From positions 1 to 61,330 of the forward strand of contig JAUZOF010000002.1 in assembly GCA_030706585.1 (NCBI GenBank): 61,330 nt of DNA, in the 5' to 3' direction. Under the pieces are notes generated by a model that searched no databases, was not told where the DNA came from, and worked only from the letters and a program-made list of their open reading frames with translations. A program made the position numbers and the translations under genes. Below, one piece after another: positions 46,469-54,775 of this stretch (its first letter is position 1; the number at the start of each line of letters is the position of its first letter). This stretch comes from Bacteroidota bacterium. GTDB lineage: Bacteria > Bacteroidota > Bacteroidia > Bacteroidales > UBA7332.

Positions 46469-49012
46469 ATGAGAATTCTAAATATGAATGCAGGAAAAAT
46501 GAAGCGGAGAAATATTGTATTGCCGGTAGTATTGGCTATTAGCGTTTGCTCATGCTTTCAGATGTTTGCGCAGCCTGGAAAAAACTCAGCACAAGCACTT
46601 GAACAAAAGGTGGAGGCTATCCTGAAGCAAATGACCATCGAGGAAAAGGTAGCTATGTGCTCGGGAAATGGAGGATTTAAAGGAGTGGAACGACTCAAAA
46701 TTCCGGGTACAGCTTGTACTGATGGTCCTCGTGGACCCAATTGCCAGGTGGGGACAACTGCGTTTCCGGCCGGCATCTTATTCGGATCCACCTGGAATCC
46801 TTCTATTGTAGAAAAAGCAGGTAAGGTAATAGGAGAAGAAACCCGTGCGATGGGACGTGGGGTTCTTTTGGGTCCGGGGTGTAATATTTTGCGTGATCCG
46901 CTTAACGGACGTTTTTTTGAATATTATACCGAAGATCCCCTGCTGAACGGAGCAATTGCTGCAGCTCAAATTCGGGGTATCCAAAGCGAAGGCGTGGCTG
47001 CCTGTATCAAACACTATGCCTGCAACAATCGGGAAGACAACCGCAATTTTTACATGTCGATGATTGACGACCGTACCCTGAACGAAATTTACCTTCCGGG
47101 ATTTAAAGCTGCTGTCAGGGACGCAAATGTATGGACAGTAATGACCTCAGCCAATGGTGTGAATGGCGAATTTGTGAGCGATAGTAAAAAAATGCTGACG
47201 GATATTCTGAAAAACCGTTTTGGGTTCGACGGCTTTGTGATGACCGACTGGCTGCAAACCCGTTCGGTTGAAAAAGCTGCTTTTGCCGGACTGGATGTTT
47301 CGATGCCGGGTGGCGACAATTGTGGGTTCGGTACTCCTTTGCTCGAAGCGGTAAAAGCAGGGAAAGTGCCCGTCAGTGTTGTAGATGAGAAAGTACGACG
47401 CATTTTGCGCGTATATGGCCGGATTGGCTTGCTCGATGGCCGTGATTTGAGTGCAGGAGCTTCTATTAATACAAAGGAACATCAACAAACCGCCTTACAC
47501 ACAGCCGAAGAAGGAATTATTTTATTACAAAACAAGAATAATGCGTTACCTCTTAACAAACAGACAGTAAAGAAGGTTTTGGTAACGGGTCCTAATGCCG
47601 ACAAACGTTTTTGTTTGCTGGCCATGGGCGGAAGTTCCTGGGTTGAATCGCCTTACGAAATCACAGTTCTGAAAGGAATTCAAAACGAACTCGGAGCAGA
47701 TCGCGTTAACTATATATCGTCCGACGATTTGGGAGGCTATCAGTTGATTCCGGAAAATGTGTTAAGCTCTGTTGGCGGAAAGAACGGATTCCATACCTGC
47801 TATTACGTTAAGGGAAAGAACGAACCGGTATTGGAACGAACCGAATCGAATGTGAATTTTATGTGGGAAATGAAGTCTCCCGATCCGTCGATTCCGGTCG
47901 ATCAATTTCGCGAAGCCCGTTTTGATGCACAAATTATGCCTCCGGTCGACGGAAAGTATACCTTCCGGTTTATCACCGGCGGTGGTTCGGCGTTGGTCTA
48001 TAATAACGAATGGGCTGGAGCTCCGATGGCAGTTGCCGATCCGGGGCGTGGCACTGGAACTGTTACGGCAGCTGTCGATTTGAAAAAAGGTGTTCCTTTT
48101 CATTTGTGCGTAATTTACTCCAAAGGCAGTGGTGACGCAGCCATGCGTATCGAGTGGGAAATGCCCGAATCGTCTCTTCAGCAGATGCAACTGACCAAAA
48201 TCGACGAAGCTGCCCGTGAAGCTGATGCCGTTGTTTATGTCGGTGGATTGGATCATAGCATTGACACCGAAGGTCGTGACAGGGTGAGCCTGGCATTTCC
48301 GCTGGTTCAGGAAAAGCTAATCAACCATCTTGCAGGCCTGAATAAGAAAGTGAATGTTGTTTTAATCAACGGATCGCCGCTTGAAGTCGGAGGTTTTCTT
48401 CCGAATGTGGCTTCGCTGACCGAAGCCTGGTATCCGGGAATGGAAGGTGGCAATGCAGTTGCAAAAATGTTGTTTGGCGATATTGATCCTTCGGGGCGCC
48501 TCTCTTTTTCCTGGACTAAAAAGCTGGAAGATTCCCCTTGCGTGAAGTTGGCAAGCCAGAACCATGATGCGGTTAACTTTGCGGAAAAACTGATGATCGG
48601 TTACCGCTATTTTGATACCAAGCAAGTTGAACCTCAGTTTCCTTTTGGTTACGGATTAAGTTATGCAACATTTGCTTACACAAAGATGAATGCGGTTAAG
48701 GCAGGAAATCATGCTGTAAAGGGAAGCCTTATGGTTAAAAATACCAGTAAACGGGATGGCTATGAAGTCGTACAAATTTACGTAAAACCGCTAACGCCTT
48801 CGGTCGAACGCCCGGTACACGAACTGAAAGCATTCAAAAAAGTATTTGTGAAAGCCGGTCAAACTGTAAAAGTCGATTTTACGTTGGATGATAGTTCATT
48901 CTCTTATTTCGATCCGGGAAAAAATGATTGGGTGGTAGATCACGGGAGATACGAAATTCAGGCGGGTGCCAGCTCTCGGAATATTTTGGCTACTGTAAAG
49001 ACTGTTTATTAA
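46469..49012 (+). CDS. GH3 beta-glycosidase with inserted PA14 domain
   Basis: An 847-aa exported enzyme. TTG 46463, ATG 46469 and ATG 46499 are possible starts; 46499 gives the most compact signal (ending MFA before QP). The GH3 N-terminal barrel (about 45-310) holds GIKHY-like ACIKHYACNNREDNR and the nucleophile D260 in VMTDW. The C-terminal alpha/beta sandwich is interrupted at about 450-580 by a PA14 module (VDGKYTFRFITGGG, GDAAMRIEWEMPE), a known carbohydrate-binding insertion in GH3. A fibronectin-III-like domain ends the protein. Retaining release of beta-glucose, xylose or a related sugar is expected. The last 120 residues are nearly identical to those of the next gene, although the rest is not. 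Confidence 0.9.
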   Translation: MRILNMNAGKMKRRNIVLPVVLAISVCSCFQMFAQPGKNSAQALEQKVEAILKQMTIEEKVAMCSGNGGFKGVERLKIPGTACTDGPRGPNCQVGTTAFPAGILFGSTWNPSIVEKAGKVIGEETRAMGRGVLLGPGCNILRDPLNGRFFEYYTEDPLLNGAIAAAQIRGIQSEGVAACIKHYACNNREDNRNFYMSMIDDRTLNEIYLPGFKAAVRDANVWTVMTSANGVNGEFVSDSKKMLTDILKNRFGFDGFVMTDWLQTRSVEKAAFAGLDVSMPGGDNCGFGTPLLEAVKAGKVPVSVVDEKVRRILRVYGRIGLLDGRDLSAGASINTKEHQQTALHTAEEGIILLQNKNNALPLNKQTVKKVLVTGPNADKRFCLLAMGGSSWVESPYEITVLKGIQNELGADRVNYISSDDLGGYQLIPENVLSSVGGKNGFHTCYYVKGKNEPVLERTESNVNFMWEMKSPDPSIPVDQFREARFDAQIMPPVDGKYTFRFITGGGSALVYNNEWAGAPMAVADPGRGTGTVTAAVDLKKGVPFHLCVIYSKGSGDAAMRIEWEMPESSLQQMQLTKIDEAAREADAVVYVGGLDHSIDTEGRDRVSLAFPLVQEKLINHLAGLNKKVNVVLINGSPLEVGGFLPNVASLTEAWYPGMEGGNAVAKMLFGDIDPSGRLSFSWTKKLEDSPCVKLASQNHDAVNFAEKLMIGYRYFDTKQVEPQFPFGYGLSYATFAYTKMNAVKAGNHAVKGSLMVKNTSKRDGYEVVQIYVKPLTPSVERPVHELKAFKKVFVKAGQTVKVDFTLDDSSFSYFDPGKNDWVVDHGRYEIQAGASSRNILATVKTVY

Positions 49013-49060
49013 TTTTGAGAAGTAGCTGTATTTATTTCTTGAGTAAATAATACAGGTCAT

Positions 49061-49103
49061 ATGCCGGATGGGTGTCTTAAAGCACACTCATCTGGCATTG
49101 TTT
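49061..49103 (+). terminator. Intrinsic terminator after the first GH3 gene
   Basis: A 15-bp stem with two G-U pairs (49061-49075 against 49084-49098) and an 8-nt loop, followed by a modest T-rich stretch. It ends the unit that starts at 31549. It stands about 50 bp upstream of promoter module B, so the next GH3 gene is transcribed separately. Confidence 0.78.
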
Positions 49104-49149
49104 GCTATAATGAGGTCCGTTTCTTACGGATCTTGTTGAAAATTTGCTT

Positions 49150-49215
49150 ATATCAAAATATAAAGGCGAAGTGTCATTTTCTTTAGGTCGTGTTTTGTAC
49201 ATATCCGTATCTTTG
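49150..49215 (+). promoter_or_regulatory. Conserved promoter module, copy B (upstream of second GH3 gene)
   Basis: The first half-site is degenerate (ATATCAAAAT from 49150). The second, GTGTCATTTTCTTTAGG (49171-49187), is identical to copy A over 17 bases. The 21-bp half-site spacing and the 32-bp distance to the -7 box TATCTTTG (49208-49215) are exactly conserved. No further gene or RNA is evident up to the GH3 start. Confidence 0.82.
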
Positions 49216-49559
49216 AATGCTGAAATTAACCTAAATTAAAAAATAACTCTAAAATATACAATCGAAGTTATTTGTGTGTGGGCTATATTTATTTGAAGGC
49301 AATAATAGTTTGTTGTTCGTTGTATTGTATTGATAATGAGCTGTTTTGAGATCTCTATTTCTGTTGGCATGTGTAATTGATAGAATTGTTGCTTTGCTAT
49401 TAAAGCATCGTCATATTTTCTAAAGATTTCGAGTCTCTTGCTATACAAGAAAGATATGATACAGCTCATAATGACTATACTGAAGCAAATTTGCAATCGA
49501 GCGAACTTTATCTGAGTCTTACACGAAAATTATTAACAGAGAGAATAAAAATTTTATTT
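49216..49559 (+). other. Long 5' leader of the second GH3 gene
   Basis: About 344 bp of AT-rich sequence (roughly one third GC) between the -7 box and the GH3 start. Its 3' end is in frame with the GH3 gene from ATG 49491, but that extension has no signal-peptide character. TAAATTAAAAAATAA occurs here (49231-49247) and in leader A (around 31273), at different distances from the promoter. I see no known RNA element. Confidence 0.35.
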
Positions 49560-52052
49560 ATGATGAAAAGATGCGTGCGTATTTGTTTTTTTATGCTATT
49601 AGTATCCGGGGTAGCTTTTTCACAAGCCTACAAGGATTCGAAACAGCCTGTTGAAAAGAGAATTAAGTCGATACTCTCTCAAATGACATTGGAAGAGAAA
49701 ATTGACTATCTGGGTGGTGCAAATGACTATTATATACGTGCTATACCTCGTTTGGGTATACCTGCCATTAAAACGAGCGATGGACCGGTAGGGTCACGCA
49801 ATGACGGTAAATCGACCGCTTATCCGGCGACGGTTTTAGCGGCATCGACCTGGAATGTGAGCCTGCTGAAAGAACTGGGCGAAGCGTTGGCTTCCGATTG
49901 TCACGCGCGTGGCGTGCATATTTTGTTGGCTCCGGGGGTGAATATTTGTCGTGCTCCTATGGGTGGTCGCAATTTTGAATATATGGGCGAAGATCCTTAT
50001 CTGGCCGGAAGAATGGCAGTGGCTTACATCAAAGGATTACAAGGTAAAGGAGTAGCGGGTTGTATCAAGCATTATGCCGGAAACGAACAGGAATGGGATC
50101 GTAACAAGGTCAGCTCTAATATTGATGAACGAACCTTTCAAGAGATTTATCTTCCTGCTTTCAAAGCTGCTGTTAAGGAAGGAAAAGTTGCTACGGCAAT
50201 GGATTCTTATAACTTGCTCAATGGAGAACATGCCACCCAAAACAGTCACTTAAATAATGATATTCTGAAAAAAATGTGGGGTTTCGACGGAATCCTGATG
50301 TCAGACTGGGGGGCAACTTATGACGGAATTGCAGCCGCTAAAGGGGGGCTGGATCTTGAAATGGGATCGGGCGACCACATGAACCGGGCCACTTTGATTC
50401 CGGCTATTAAAAACGGAGTCATTTCTGAATCGTTGATTGATGAAAAAGTGAGCCGTATCCTCAGAATTATCTTCCGTTACGGATTTTATGATCGTTCACA
50501 GCAGGATAAACGTATTCCTTTGGATAATCCCGCCAGTGCCAATGTCGCTCTAAAAGTGGCCAGGGAAGGCGTTGTCTTATTGAAAAATGAAGGGAATATT
50601 CTTCCTTTGAACGATACGAAAATTAAAAAGATTGCCGTTGTCGGACCGAATGCCAATCAATATGTATTTGGAGGTGGAAGCTCACAAACTATGCCCTTTC
50701 ATTGTGTAACTACATACGAAGGAATAAAGAATCTGGTTGGCAATAAAGTGAGTGTCGACTGTGTAAGCGAAAGTCAGAATGTGGGAGAGATGATTCAAAA
50801 TGCGGTTTTCTATGCAGATGCGGATTGTAGTGCTAAGGGCCTCAAAGGCGAGTATTTTAATAATATGACTTTGTCGGGTGATCCCGCATTTAAGCGTACC
50901 GATGAAAAAATAGATTTCAACTGGGGAACCGGAACTCCGAATAGCGATGTAAAGGACTTCCCGTCAGATGGGTTTTCTGTCCGCTGGACAGGATTTGTCC
51001 GCTCGTCGGTTAGTAGTGTTTATACTTTTGTTGCAAAAGGTGATGATGGTTACCGTCTTTGGGTAAATGGCAAACTTGTGATCGATGGCTGGAGAGATCA
51101 GCCGGCCACACAGCAAATAGGGGCTGTTGCCATGGAAGCAGGAAAAACTTATGAAGTTAAACTAGAATACTATGATCGTGCCGGTGGTGCCGAAATCCAT
51201 TTGGGATGGGCCGACAATGGAAAGTCGATAGCAAAAGCAGTGCAAACAGCTTCGTCTGCTGATGTGGCAGTTGTTTGCGTTGGATTTAATGGTGAGTTTG
51301 AACAGGAAGGTCAGGATCGTAAATTTGAACTTCCCGGCGGTCAGAGTGAATTGATTAATGCCGTAGCTAAAGCCAATCCGAATACCATCGTTATTTTGAA
51401 TGGCGGAGGCAATATCTATATGCAACCCTGGTTGGCAAATGTGAAAGGATTGTTGCATGGCTGGTACACAGGTCAGGAAGGAGGAACCGCTCTTGCCGAA
51501 ATTTTGTTTGGTAAAGTCAATCCGAGTGGTAAATTGCCCGATACGTTCGAAAAAGAATGGAGTGATAATCCCACACACGACAGTTATTACGATACTGAAA
51601 AGCAGCTGAATGTTACGTATAAGGAAGGTTTACTGGTTGGCTACCGTTATTATGATACAAAGAAGGTGAAACCACAATTTCCGTTTGGTTACGGATTGTC
51701 TTATACTACATTTGCATATGCAAACATGGTTGTTAGTAAGAATGGTAGTCACGCAGCAACAGGAAGTGTCCTGGTAAAAAATATCGGTAAACGTGATGGC
51801 TATGAAGTGGTTCAGGTTTATGTAAAACCATTGGCTCCGTCTGTTACCCGCCCGGTTCACGAACTGAAAGCGTTCAAGAAAGTATTTGTAAAGGCCGGTC
51901 AGACTGTGAAGGTCGATTTTACATTGGATGACAGTTCATTCTCTTATTTCGATGTTCAGAAAAACAGTTGGGTGGTAGATCATGGTCAATATGAAATTCA
52001 GGCGGGTACCAATTCCCGTGATATTTTAGCAACAGCCAAGGTTGTTTATTAA
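49560..52052 (+). CDS. GH3 beta-glycosidase with inserted PA14 domain, second copy
   Basis: An 830-aa exported enzyme. Tandem ATGs at 49560 and 49563 fit the signal (CFFMLLVSGVAFS before QA); the frame is also open from 49491 but without a signal. The GH3 barrel holds GCIKHYAGNEQEWDRN and the nucleophile D249 in LMSDWG. A canonical PA14 domain (about 428-560) contains GLKGEYFNNMTLSGDPA, VYTFVAKGDDGYRLWVNG and AEIHLGWADNG. A fibronectin-III-like end domain follows. It is more canonical than the PA14 of the preceding GH3 gene. It forms a monocistronic unit between module B and the terminator at 52069. The specificity (glucose, xylose or other beta-sugar) is not readable from the sequence. Confidence 0.92.
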   Translation: MMKRCVRICFFMLLVSGVAFSQAYKDSKQPVEKRIKSILSQMTLEEKIDYLGGANDYYIRAIPRLGIPAIKTSDGPVGSRNDGKSTAYPATVLAASTWNVSLLKELGEALASDCHARGVHILLAPGVNICRAPMGGRNFEYMGEDPYLAGRMAVAYIKGLQGKGVAGCIKHYAGNEQEWDRNKVSSNIDERTFQEIYLPAFKAAVKEGKVATAMDSYNLLNGEHATQNSHLNNDILKKMWGFDGILMSDWGATYDGIAAAKGGLDLEMGSGDHMNRATLIPAIKNGVISESLIDEKVSRILRIIFRYGFYDRSQQDKRIPLDNPASANVALKVAREGVVLLKNEGNILPLNDTKIKKIAVVGPNANQYVFGGGSSQTMPFHCVTTYEGIKNLVGNKVSVDCVSESQNVGEMIQNAVFYADADCSAKGLKGEYFNNMTLSGDPAFKRTDEKIDFNWGTGTPNSDVKDFPSDGFSVRWTGFVRSSVSSVYTFVAKGDDGYRLWVNGKLVIDGWRDQPATQQIGAVAMEAGKTYEVKLEYYDRAGGAEIHLGWADNGKSIAKAVQTASSADVAVVCVGFNGEFEQEGQDRKFELPGGQSELINAVAKANPNTIVILNGGGNIYMQPWLANVKGLLHGWYTGQEGGTALAEILFGKVNPSGKLPDTFEKEWSDNPTHDSYYDTEKQLNVTYKEGLLVGYRYYDTKKVKPQFPFGYGLSYTTFAYANMVVSKNGSHAATGSVLVKNIGKRDGYEVVQVYVKPLAPSVTRPVHELKAFKKVFVKAGQTVKVDFTLDDSSFSYFDVQKNSWVVDHGQYEIQAGTNSRDILATAKVVY

Positions 52053-52068
52053 CGCATAGCTATTCAAT

Positions 52069-52119
52069 AAAGAGGTGCTTCGGGCTTGTTTAATACAACC
52101 TGTTGCACCTCTTTTTTTT
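52069..52119 (+). terminator. Intrinsic terminator after the second GH3 gene
   Basis: A 10-bp stem (AAAGAGGTGC at 52069-52078, GCACCTCTTT at 52105-52114) closes a 26-nt loop that can itself fold (TTGT/ACAA). Eight T residues run from 52112 to 52119. It separates the GH3 gene from module C. Confidence 0.88.
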
Positions 52120-52174
52120 GATCATTTTTGGATTTGAAAAATGGAGAATTGTCACTTTATAAGAGTCATCTATT

Positions 52175-52240
52175 CTGTCAAAATGGAAAGAAAAAATGTC
52201 ATTTTCTTCGGGTCATTATGCTCGGATTTCTCTATTTTTA
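52175..52240 (+). promoter_or_regulatory. Conserved promoter module, copy C (upstream of the lone GH127-like gene)
   Basis: Half-sites CTGTCAAAAT (from 52175) and ATGTCATTTTCTTCGGG (from 52196) are 21 bp apart. The -7 box is TATTTTTA (52233-52240), one mismatch from TAnnTTTG, at the same 32-bp distance. A further TTGTCAC lies upstream at about 52149. The gene starts about 150 bp downstream, and I see nothing else in that stretch. Confidence 0.78.
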
Positions 52241-52393
52241 CATCATAAAATCAGTTTTTTGAAAATAATTATATGGTCCTCCTTTTTAGTGGCTAATAAA
52301 GAATATATTTCTGTGGTTTTTAGCCGAAAGCAAATGATGGTTAATAGGATAGAATTCGCTATAGCAGACATCAATAATTTTAATTGATAGAGA

Positions 52394-54448
52394 ATGAAAC
52401 CATTAAAAATGATAGTTTTTTTCTTGCCCCTGACAATTTTAATGTCGGAGGCAAATGCTCAAAATGCTCCGGGTATTGATTATACCGCAAACAAGATGAA
52501 GGTATATTCAAAAACAGCAAAAGCTCTACCTTCTTTTATTCCGTTAGAGTTGGGTGATATAAAACCAACCGGTTGGCTCAAAGATTGGGCTACTGATGCT
52601 GCAAATGGGATCACCGGACATTTGGATGAATACATAGATGTTTTTAAACATGGGTGGAAGGGCTATGGGTTTCAGGCAAGAGGCGTGAATGAAGATGGTA
52701 CGGGTTGGCCGCTTGAACAATGCAGTTACTGGTTGGATGGGGCCGTTAAATTAGGATACATGCTACAAGATACAGCACTGATCAGAAAAACATCTTCACG
52801 TCTGGATATAGTTGTCAATGGTGTATTGAACGGAGGTGAATCGTTTATCTATTGGAAACCTCAATCGATTGTCAATGATTGGTTTAATAATTGGGGACAT
52901 GGACTTATGGGACGTGCTTTGGTTTCCTATTATCAGGCTACACATAAACCCGAAATAAGACAAGCACTTGAGAAGGTGTATAGAACATTCCCGATAAGAG
53001 TTTCCCGCGACTCTACCGAGTGTATGCAACGGGGAGCAACTAATATCGATGCGATGGTGGAAACTTACCTTATAACTGCGGACAAAACCATTCTTGATAA
53101 AATTATTGCCTATGGCAAAAATCGAAGTGTTATTGATGAGGAAGAAAGATGGCTTCATAAAAGAGTTGTTTCTTCGGATTTCCATCATGGAGTTACTTTT
53201 TATGAAACATTGAGAGTGCCGGCCATGATGTATTCCTGGACTGGAAATATAAAGGAGCTTCATGCCTCAGAAAGAATTCTGGAATGGGGCGAAAGTAAAA
53301 ATTTGCTTCCTGTGGGAGTCTGTTCTTCCCAGGAATACCTGTCGGGAATAGGATCTTTTAGAAATATTGAAACCTGTGATGTGCCGACTTCTATGTGGTC
53401 GCTTTTATGGATGATGCGTTTGACCGGCCAAAGAAACTGGGGTGATAAGATTGAAAAAATATTTTTCAATGCAGGCCCTGCTCCCATGGCGCGTGATTTC
53501 AAAACTATGTGCTATTATCAGTCACTCAACAGATTTAGTAGTACGCTTCCCGAAGAAGCTGTTATTCCGGGCAAGGATGATATGAAATTTACCGATCATG
53601 GTCATGAGGTTTTATGCTGCGTGGGAAACTGTAACAATATTATTCCTGACTATATCGGTGGCATGTGGATGGCAACAATGGATAATGGCTTGGCAGCTAC
53701 TTTGTATGGGCCATGTGTCGTAGAGAAACAGATTAAAAAAGAAAAACTCATTATCAATTGTAATACGACTTATCCTTTCGATGATAATATTGACATGACG
53801 CTTACAATGTCGAAGGCAATCACTATGCCAATTTATCTCCGAATTCCGGAATGGTGTGCTCATCCGTCCATAAAGATAAACAATAAGAAAGTGGAAGTAA
53901 AAGCAGAAAGAGGATTTGTGAAAATTGCACGAACCTGGCATCCCAATGATAAAATTCAGCTTTGTTTTCCTATGGAAGCGCAGGTGCAGCAGGGATATGA
54001 AACCATTTATCCGCAAACTGACTATTTTGTAAAAGGAGGCTATAAAAATGCGTCGGATACAACCATTCATAATCCATACGAATGTGTGACATACGGACCA
54101 CTTTTGTTTGCATTACCAATACCGGATGTGAATCCTAACCAAGAGGTTGAACATTCAAAATTCAATTATGCATTGGATATCGATCATGACCATTTATCCA
54201 ACCAAATTGCAATCATAAAAAAAACATTGACAGGAAAATGGTTCTGGCAATTGGATGCCCCGATACAGTTAAAAGTTAGGGTAAAGGAGTTTGACTGGAA
54301 TCCCACAGATGCACAGCCACTTCCGGCAATTCCTATTAAGGATGGCAAAGAAGCAACTGTCGATTTAGTGCCTTATGGATGTGCGAAATTTAGAGTAACA
54401 ATGTTTCCTGTGACAGAAAAATCATGGATTTCCTTTAAATTCAGGTAG
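52394..54448 (+). CDS. GH127-family (DUF1680) putative beta-L-arabinofuranosidase
   Basis: A 684-aa exported protein whose signal ends ANA before QN. The (alpha/alpha)6 barrel (about 40-430) includes WLKDWATDAANG, LDGAVKLGYMLQD and MQRGATNIDAMVETYL. The GH127 zinc/catalytic set is complete: E326-T-C328 in FRNIETCD and C408-C409 in LCCVGNC, a spacing of 80 like characterised enzymes, in which one of the paired cysteines is the nucleophile. Two beta domains follow (about 440-684; MPIYLRIPEWC, TYGPLLFALPIP). The other GH127-like gene at 31549 lacks this arrangement. It is transcribed alone from module C. There is no terminator before module D, which begins only 7 bp after the stop. Confidence 0.85.
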   Translation: MKPLKMIVFFLPLTILMSEANAQNAPGIDYTANKMKVYSKTAKALPSFIPLELGDIKPTGWLKDWATDAANGITGHLDEYIDVFKHGWKGYGFQARGVNEDGTGWPLEQCSYWLDGAVKLGYMLQDTALIRKTSSRLDIVVNGVLNGGESFIYWKPQSIVNDWFNNWGHGLMGRALVSYYQATHKPEIRQALEKVYRTFPIRVSRDSTECMQRGATNIDAMVETYLITADKTILDKIIAYGKNRSVIDEEERWLHKRVVSSDFHHGVTFYETLRVPAMMYSWTGNIKELHASERILEWGESKNLLPVGVCSSQEYLSGIGSFRNIETCDVPTSMWSLLWMMRLTGQRNWGDKIEKIFFNAGPAPMARDFKTMCYYQSLNRFSSTLPEEAVIPGKDDMKFTDHGHEVLCCVGNCNNIIPDYIGGMWMATMDNGLAATLYGPCVVEKQIKKEKLIINCNTTYPFDDNIDMTLTMSKAITMPIYLRIPEWCAHPSIKINNKKVEVKAERGFVKIARTWHPNDKIQLCFPMEAQVQQGYETIYPQTDYFVKGGYKNASDTTIHNPYECVTYGPLLFALPIPDVNPNQEVEHSKFNYALDIDHDHLSNQIAIIKKTLTGKWFWQLDAPIQLKVRVKEFDWNPTDAQPLPAIPIKDGKEATVDLVPYGCAKFRVTMFPVTEKSWISFKFR

Positions 54449-54454
54449 GTGTTT

Positions 54455-54521
54455 GTGTCAAAATCCGAATGTAAAGTGTCATTTTCTTCGGTTTTTTATT
54501 CAGATGTCTCTTCTATATTTG
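54455..54521 (+). promoter_or_regulatory. Conserved promoter module, copy D (upstream of the GH31 operon)
   Basis: Half-sites GTGTCAAAAT (from 54455) and GTGTCATTTTCTTCGG (from 54476) are 21 bp apart. The -7 box is TATATTTG (54514-54521), a perfect TAnnTTTG, 33 bp after the second central A. The block TGTAAAGTGTCATTTTCTT between the sites is shared letter for letter with copy A. The 254 bp from here to the GH31 start is AT-rich leader with a run of ten T residues near 54613 and no gene. Confidence 0.82.
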
Positions 54522-54775
54522 CACTTAAAAATTTAGGGTTTGTAAATTCTTAAGTCGATTCTTATTAACAGATGTTTATGTGTGGTTTGTTGAAGTTGTA
54601 TTTACATAAAATTTTTTTTTTATCCACTCAGCTTTTTGAAATTTGTGTTGAAGTGATTATCTGAAAAATAGGCATTAAGGCCTTTCGAAGAATCTGGACA
54701 GGAAAATCGATGGCGGATTTTACAAAATAGCACCGGACTATTCTGTAATAGCATTAAAAATAAATACCTTATATC

